Below are positions 58,562 through 64,000 of a stretch of 64,000 nucleotides of DNA, piece by piece (position 1 is the stretch's first letter; each line of letters starts with the position of its first letter). Under the pieces are notes generated by a model. The model saw nothing but the letters and a program-made list of their open reading frames with translations. It made no database searches and had not been told where the DNA came from. The translations under genes were made by a program, and so were the position numbers. Source of the DNA: Adiantum capillus-veneris (taxonomy: Eukaryota > Streptophyta > Polypodiopsida > Polypodiales > Pteridaceae); contig CM043944.1 in the NCBI GenBank assembly GCA_014529385.2, forward strand, positions 167,969,740 to 168,033,739. Direction: 5' to 3'.

Positions 58562-58634
58562 TCATGTCCTCAGGGCATGGCACTTCCCTTTACATGTGCC
58601 AGCTGTCGTTCACCACATCACTTCAGGGAGGGTT

Positions 58635-58861
58635 TGTTACCATACACATGTGGTAGTGATGTGTGTGAACACACTAGGACCGCCGGGGTATTTTTTCCCT
58701 CTTTAGGAGGTTTTTTCCCCCGTGCATTGTCTATACGCCCATCACTTTAGGGCTATCGATCTTTCCATTACACACTAAGTAACACACTCTCTATTGTGTG
58801 CCTTGAGCTTCCTTCGTCTTCTCCAAGCTGTGTGTGTTTCTCTGCAACCCTAATTCCAACA
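58635..58861 (+). repeat. 3' LTR of element J
   Basis: 227 bp, next to the purine tract and followed by taaaa. Confidence 0.95.
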
Positions 58862-58866
58862 TAAAA

Positions 58867-60590
58867 ATGTCCTTTCAGGGTTTTGGAAAATTTTTCCAAA
58901 ACCATAGTAGATCCACTCATTTTGAAAAATCCTTTCATGAGCTTATAGTTCAAAGACTACTACATATGGAAAAAATGATAGATTTGTAAAACTTGTCATT
59001 TCTTGGTCATAACAAGCCTTCGTAGTTGATGGACCATTGCATTTTGCCCAAAATAGCCATTTCTTACGGTTGATTGCATATGAATAAGAGTTGGGATTTT
59101 TGTAGGACATGAGATAAAATTCCCCGTTAACTTCAATGGGTTGGTGGTCAAAAAATATGGCTACTTTTGCCTCACTATTTTTTTTTGGGGCAAAGAAATT
59201 AGGTACAAAAAAGTTGCATTTTTGTCATTTTGCGGACATATCATCAAAGTTTCTATAGTCACGCTCAATACAGATACTATATACATGTTTTCTTAGTTCC
59301 CTTTGGGCCTTTGGATAAAAAAGGAGCCATGGAGCGTGCCAAAAGAATTATGGATCTCTTACTAAGTGGAACCTTGGGGACAATGATGAAGTGCTAAATA
59401 CAGCAAACATGACTAAACTGGGTTTAGCATTATGACCTCTAGAATCCCATAGAAACTACTCAATATCTAGCCAAATTTATAGTTTATGATTAGAATATGG
59501 TTACTACCTATAAGATACACACAATTGGCCTAAGAAACTAGCAATATTGAGAAAGCTACACTTGCTACACTAAAATGTCTCGTATTCTTCAGCAATCAAA
59601 AAACTCAACAATCATCATATACTATGCTATATAGCATATTAGGTCCCCCAAAACTCAAGGAAGATTAGCTTTTTGTTATAAATGACACTTACACAATCAA
59701 AATTGCATTTGGATATCAAGAAAGCCACCAAAAAAATCATAAAAGTGTAAATTTTGCACATTCTAGTAATTTGGTCACGACTTTCAATTTTAACAGTTAG
59801 TTCTCCCTAGAAATGTCAAAACATGTTGAGAACTATGAAGGCTTATCCTCTAGCAATATAAACCTCACAAACATGAAGTTTGGAGTGGTATAGTTGCAAA
59901 AATTTGAAAAAAGGCCAAAAACAGGATCCGTTTTTTCACACAGTTTAGGTTCAAAAATGTTGTGCAAGAGTAAAGTTAATGGTGAGATCAATCTTCCAAA
60001 AAAAAAGTCAAGTTTTTTTCAACTCATAAGGCAACTTTGTGGATATATAGCACCTAGAAATTCATTTTCATACTCCTCAAATAATTCAAGCAAATTGGTC
60101 ACTTAACAGGAGGACACAAAAGTGTTCAAGGACGTAAAAGTGTCCTGTTACCATTCTAGTGTTAAAAGGTACATGAATCGTGATTCAAGCCTTCTAGGGT
60201 TTGGATACCAAATTTTCTCAGCAGTTTACAAATGTTATTTGCATACTATTTCTCCACTTTGTACCTAGTTGGATCCCAATTTGCATTTCTTTTATGTGTT
60301 TGGCAATTTTCAAGCAGTTATTTTTTAAATTTCCTTGTTTTTGTTGGATTTTTGCAATTTCTTTGAGCTCAAGGGATTAGTTTTGATCTTGTCAAGCCCC
60401 TTTGAGTCAATGGGAACTCACCTTTTTCTTTATTTAGCATGAGCTACATGAATCCCAATTCAGGTTCCTCTACAAATTGCACTAAGATTTTCCAGTTTGA
60501 TTGTACAGGGTCTTTGAAAGTTGTATTGGGTGATTTTCTCAAATTTGGTCACCTTTTTCCCTATCTACCAACACTTTTTTGGATTTCAAA
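58867..60590. other. AT-rich non-coding region right of J
   Basis: No gene found. It continues the degenerate repeat region seen left of J and ends where the exon-like fragment begins. Confidence 0.5.
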
Positions 60591-60649
60591 GAATTATGGT
60601 ACCTTGGACCACATATGGTTTCTTGACAGTTTTTCTCTGACCTGCAAAG

Positions 60650-61306
60650 CTCGAGCACAACTGCAAGTGATGTCCGCTTGATGTGGTTGCTTCACTAAGA
60701 AGATCTTTTCTTCTATAAGCTCATGTTGTAGTAATTTGACATCATTATCTTCTACACCGTTTAGGCATCTAAAGTTTGATATGCTTGGTTGTCTCCCACG
60801 AGCAGTTGATGCCTGATCCTTCTCCAAGATGTTTAGCCATTGGTCGTAGATTTTATTATTCTACATGACCATGTGTGCTTCTTTTTGGCAATGATTTATG
60901 GTTTAATGTGATGTTTGCCACATTTACAAAGGCCTTAAAAAAAAGAAAAGGAAATTAACTTTATTTCAAGACATATGTGTAACAAATATGAGCATAGGAA
61001 AGTGGAACTTACATCCCAGGGTGCTCGACTTGGATGACCAACAAGAACTCCTGGCTTGAGTTTTGTTGGTTTAGAATATGCAAGCTATTGACCATGGTCA
61101 TGCTTGAAGACCTCCACATAAGGCTGGTGCTTCATTGCTTTTATTCTCTCCATAGCACCTGTGAGGTCCCCAACCCCGAGAAGATTGGGGCGACTTGATA
61201 GATGGCCTTCCTTTATTCTCCTTTTCTGTTGACGACACCCTACTCCGTTTACACAAAGTGGAGATTCTAATGAAAGTTGCTTCCTAACATAAAGATGAAA
61301 TCCCAT
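60650..61306 (-). pseudogene. Exon-like fragment of an unidentified host gene
   Basis: Minus strand. Segment one (61306-61013) reads LLGVGDLTGAMERIKAMKHQ then PYVEVFKHDHGQ, one TAG (about 61089), LAYSKPTKLKPGVLVGHPSR and APWD, followed exactly by a GTAAGT donor. About 150 bp further on, a second segment starts after an AG: NNKIYDQWLNILEKDQASTA, then NFRCLNGVEDNDVKLLQHEL and EEKIFLVKQPHQ, ending before a GTCAGA donor (about 60650). The coding look and the splice signals suggest two exons of a real gene. I do not recognise the family. The stop suggests a pseudogene or a captured fragment. Confidence 0.45.
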
Positions 61307-61790
61307 TGATATATTTAGAATCCGTAAACAACGCCTTTTTTCCCACGTTTAAAAGGCCCGACCACCATCCATAAACCATAAATATGATATGAGACTTAGC
61401 CTAAACTAACTAGTAATCTTGTGAAAACTACCCGACTAATTGGGTCCATAGCTTTCAGGGGCACGTAGATTTGGAACATCTCGACTCTTGACACAATGAG
61501 TTTATAATTTCACTTCTCTTAATAGGAGGGAGTCAAGAGTTTCTCGACTAATTGAGGCCACCCATCCTTGATTGGCAACCTGAGCCACCCACACTTTCCA
61601 CCCCACACTCACACTTTTTAGCTTGTTTTCTCATTACTATCACGCTTTTTTACACATACAAACAATGTTCCTTGATTAATTCCAGACACAGGTTCTTTTA
61701 TATAGCCCTTCAAACAAAACCAAAACAATTCAAACAAGGCCTAATGAAGACAATCCTATATTTCAACAAAAAGAACTTTTCCATTTTCTT
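61307..61790. other. Non-coding spacer
   Basis: No gene seen. It contains related phrases such as gactaattgggtcc and gactaattgaggcc about 110 bp apart. Confidence 0.4.
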
Positions 61791-61924
61791 ATGAGTTTGC
61801 CGCTACCCGCGGACTTCCTCGGTCTAACCAACAAAGCCTTTGCAAAGGATTTATTCGCTAACCGCGAATTGCACAACCTTTCTATCTCGCTAACCGCGAG
61901 GCATCCCACTACCCGCGATCAATC
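61791..61924 (+). other. Short frame with recurring ACCGCG motifs before fragment E
   Basis: The frame from 61791 reads LPADFLGLTNKAFAKDLFAN and then SLTARHPTTRDQ. At nucleotide level ctacccgcgg, ctaaccgcga, ctaaccgcga and ctacccgcga recur four times, at spacings of about 23-55 bp. It is not similar to element B. Confidence 0.5.
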
Positions 61925-62397
61925 ATATGTACCTGTTGCGAGAACCACTATCATGTCTAAATTATACGAGGATCTAGAGCTATTCTTGGCTCTTTGGACA
62001 TTTCTCAATGGAGAACTGAAAGTTGGCCTACCACAATTCTCACAAATGAATAGGCCCAACAAAATCACAAGTGAGGAGGAACGCTTGGACCCACAAACCA
62101 AACCAGATGTAAGCTCAATTGTTGAAATACTTGTTAACAAGTTGGGGCAATACTTTGGAGGCAATGAAGCTAATGCAACGCTACCAATCACTACTAAAGA
62201 ATTAATCGTGAAGGGAATCCTAGATGGTGTACAAGAGTCAACATTAAAACAAAAAGCTATTGGGAATCTATGAGAAGACCTCATCTTGAATTCACGAATG
62301 TAGTGGTAAAAATGGCTAATGGATCTATTGTTATGCCTATTGGAATGTTTAAATATCTCAAGATCAAGGTCTTGGACACAAGGTAAGGCATACCTCC
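61925..62397 (+). pseudogene. Fragment E: gag-protease piece of the element B family
   Basis: RTTIMSKLYEDLELFLALWT, LVNKLGQYFGGNEANATLPI and TTKELIVKGILDG match element B residues around 270-370. The protease active site is damaged (ILDGVQES with a frameshift). Later parts (VVKMANGSIV-like) are in another frame. It stops at 62397 where element F begins, at the position equivalent to KVFGHKIR in B. Confidence 0.88.
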
Positions 62398-62611
62398 TGT
62401 TGGGTTTCCAAGCCCTAGATTAGTTTAGTGTGAGCCCGTGGGAACAATATCCTATGGCATGCAAATACTTTTAGTTAGGAGCCACTCCACAAGTGGAGTT
62501 TGCATTGTTTTTGCATGAAAAGTTTAGCCTACAAATGTAAAAGGATTTCTACTCAATCAATAGCAATAGAATAGCGTTATTTTTTTTGTTGCATCTCTGT
62601 GTCGAATCTTT

Positions 62612-62709
<98 letters not shown>

Positions 62710-62773
62710 CTGCTGCTCAGCACCACACCATGGCTATCTTCCGGCTCCACCCGCCCTAGCTCAAGTTACAACA
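62398..62773 (+). repeat. 5' LTR of element F
   Basis: About 376 bp, containing a CT tract of about 93 bp near its 3' end. Confidence 0.75.
62613..62705. repeat. (CT)n microsatellite in the LTR of F
   Basis: About 46 uninterrupted CT units. Confidence 0.97.
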
Positions 62774-62775
62774 AC

Positions 62776-62788
62776 TAGTATCAGAGCT
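62776..62788 (+). other. Primer binding site of element F
   Basis: tagtatcagagct; one base differs from TGGTATCAGAGC. Confidence 0.75.
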
Positions 62789-64000
62789 TTGGCTCAAACC
62801 TCGGCTCTCGACTCAACACAGCACGGGTACAGCTGCTTAGAGAAGGGAAGCATGCGTAGTCGACTTGCAGGGAATTGATCAGACCCGGCATCATTCATTT
62901 TGCCCTGGCTGTGTGGTGAACTTTCGACATACCAGCAAGCCCTGGTTCAGCCTTCTCAACCTGCTGCAAGCCAAGCTCTCCATCGACTCCCTGTTTCGGC
63001 TGCTCTGCAGATAACTCGTTTTTTTTTGTTGTGTTTTATTGTGATTTTCACATTGCAAGCAAAGGGCCACCCAATTTGGTCTCGAACGTCCTATCCAAGT
63101 AGGCGGGCAACATCAAGACTATTGTGCTCGGTTGCATATTGAAACACAGGCCCGCAGGCCCTGGTTGGTGGCGATAGTAGAGTTTTTCGAAACGCCTACC
63201 GAGGCAATTTTTCGCAAGGCTTGGTCTAAGGTGCATGCAACCCGTTCAAGAGAATTTTAAAATGCTATGTAAAGTACCTTGTCAACAAGAGCAAGCCAAC
63301 TTCAAGGATTTGAACGAGCAACGTTTCAACACAATAATAAAGGTTCCTATGACTATATGGATGTGTGTAGCAGATAAAGGGCTATCTAGTACTCGAGAAA
63401 TCAACTCGATGGAGATTGTTCCAATACATGTTGATATAAGGAAGATGCAAAACATCCATAAGCCAACCTTTTTCTTCGAGAACCAAGAGGTACATCAAAA
63501 GATGCTAAATATCCAGATCTGCTTCGAGACTACAGTACAAGTTTTTAAAACTATTTTTTTGTCACTTTTGGTGTCATAGAGCTGTCCTCTTTTGTCTATT
63601 ATGAAAACCATCATAAACTTTCCAGTCAAATCCTCTTTTTACTTCATCATATGCCATGATAACAAAACTTTGTACGGGTTAGACATTGCCACCACACAGA
63701 TAAGTGGTAAGACCTCCCAATTTTTTGTCGGTTCTTAGCCTGTTTTTATCGCTTCTCATGAGGTTACTGGGTACACCATAAGCCCAAGGTTTGGCAGTGA
63801 ACCAAAAACTCCAATATTTTTTGGTAGCTACATATTTGGCCTACACCCTATCTGTTCAAGGGGGGGTTACTGATCTAGCACCAGGTTATGGATAAACCAA
63901 AAATCCTTGGTTGTGAGAAAACCTAAAACTCACGGTTGACGAGTATACCAAAAACTCGAGGTATCATGAGTTGCTTGTCCAGTTCGGGCTTAAGGGGGGG

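Larger units (their letters stand above)
53756..58861 (+). mobile_element. Element J: Ty1/Copia retrotransposon, about 5.1 kb
   Basis: LTRs 53756-53981 and 58635-58861 start tgttaccatacacatgtggt and end ccaaca. The perfect duplication taaaa is at 53751-53755 and 58862-58866. The Met-tRNA primer site TGGTATCAGAG is at 53984-53994, and the purine tract ttcagggagggtt precedes the 3' LTR. Domain order is gag, protease, integrase, RT, RNase H, the Copia order. LTR divergence is roughly 7-8% by eye. Several stops and frameshifts exist, so it is dead. Confidence 0.96.
62398..64000 (+). mobile_element. Element F: LTR retrotransposon, left end, runs to the window edge
   Basis: The LTR (62398-62773) starts tgttgggtttccaagcccta and ends acaaca. 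It is followed by a primer site, tagtatcagagct, close to the Met-tRNA site. The bases before the LTR are cctcc (the predicted duplication). The internal region to 64000 shows no recognisable gag or pol. The window ends in gcttaaggggggg, which looks like a polypurine tract. Confidence 0.75.

Overview
This window is nuclear DNA of a land plant, most likely a seed plant. Three things show this: one host gene of the plant DUF4057 family with short exons and GT-AG introns, LTR retrotransposons with plant-type primer binding sites, and many long CT/GA, CA and TG microsatellites. The species cannot be named. No bacterial operon, CRISPR array, rRNA or tRNA gene was seen.

Layout. 1-4802 is intergenic, with microsatellites and a GC-rich foldback hairpin at 3966-4131. 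4803-7087 (minus strand) is the only apparently intact host gene, a five-exon, 281-codon DUF4057 protein, with a promoter to its right. From about 8650 to the end almost everything is transposable-element DNA, largely nested.

First nest, 8650-35356. A LINE (8650-9280 and 15468-16920) is split by an old chromodomain Ty3 element A (9281-15467). A itself carries a solo LTR (11102-11888, target duplication ataaa). A Copia gag fragment (16921-16956 and 34279-35356) is split by a 17.3 kb element B (16957-34273, target duplication gacaa). B encodes only gag and protease. B is in turn split by a young minus-strand Ty3 element C (19411-29097) whose LTRs are almost identical but whose polyprotein carries several stops and frameshifts.

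Second nest, 35357-47228. A 250 bp LTR-like or MITE-like repeat H is split by a 9.3 kb minus-strand chromovirus-type element G (35770-45069). A second copy of H at 46984-47228 acts as an empty-site reference.

Third region, 47229-64000. D is a decayed minus-strand gag-protease element related to B. A degenerate repeat region of roughly 270 bp periodicity follows, split by Ty1/Copia element J (53756-58861, target duplication taaaa). Next comes an exon-like minus-strand fragment (60650-61306), a protease fragment E of the B family (61925-62397), and the start of another element F (62398 to the edge) inserted into E.

How the parts relate. B, D and E look like members of one non-autonomous gag-protease family that would depend on enzymes supplied by other elements. 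C looks like a recently moved but already disabled copy. The nesting gives relative ages: A and the LINE are older, B is younger, C is youngest. Divergences quoted are estimates by eye.
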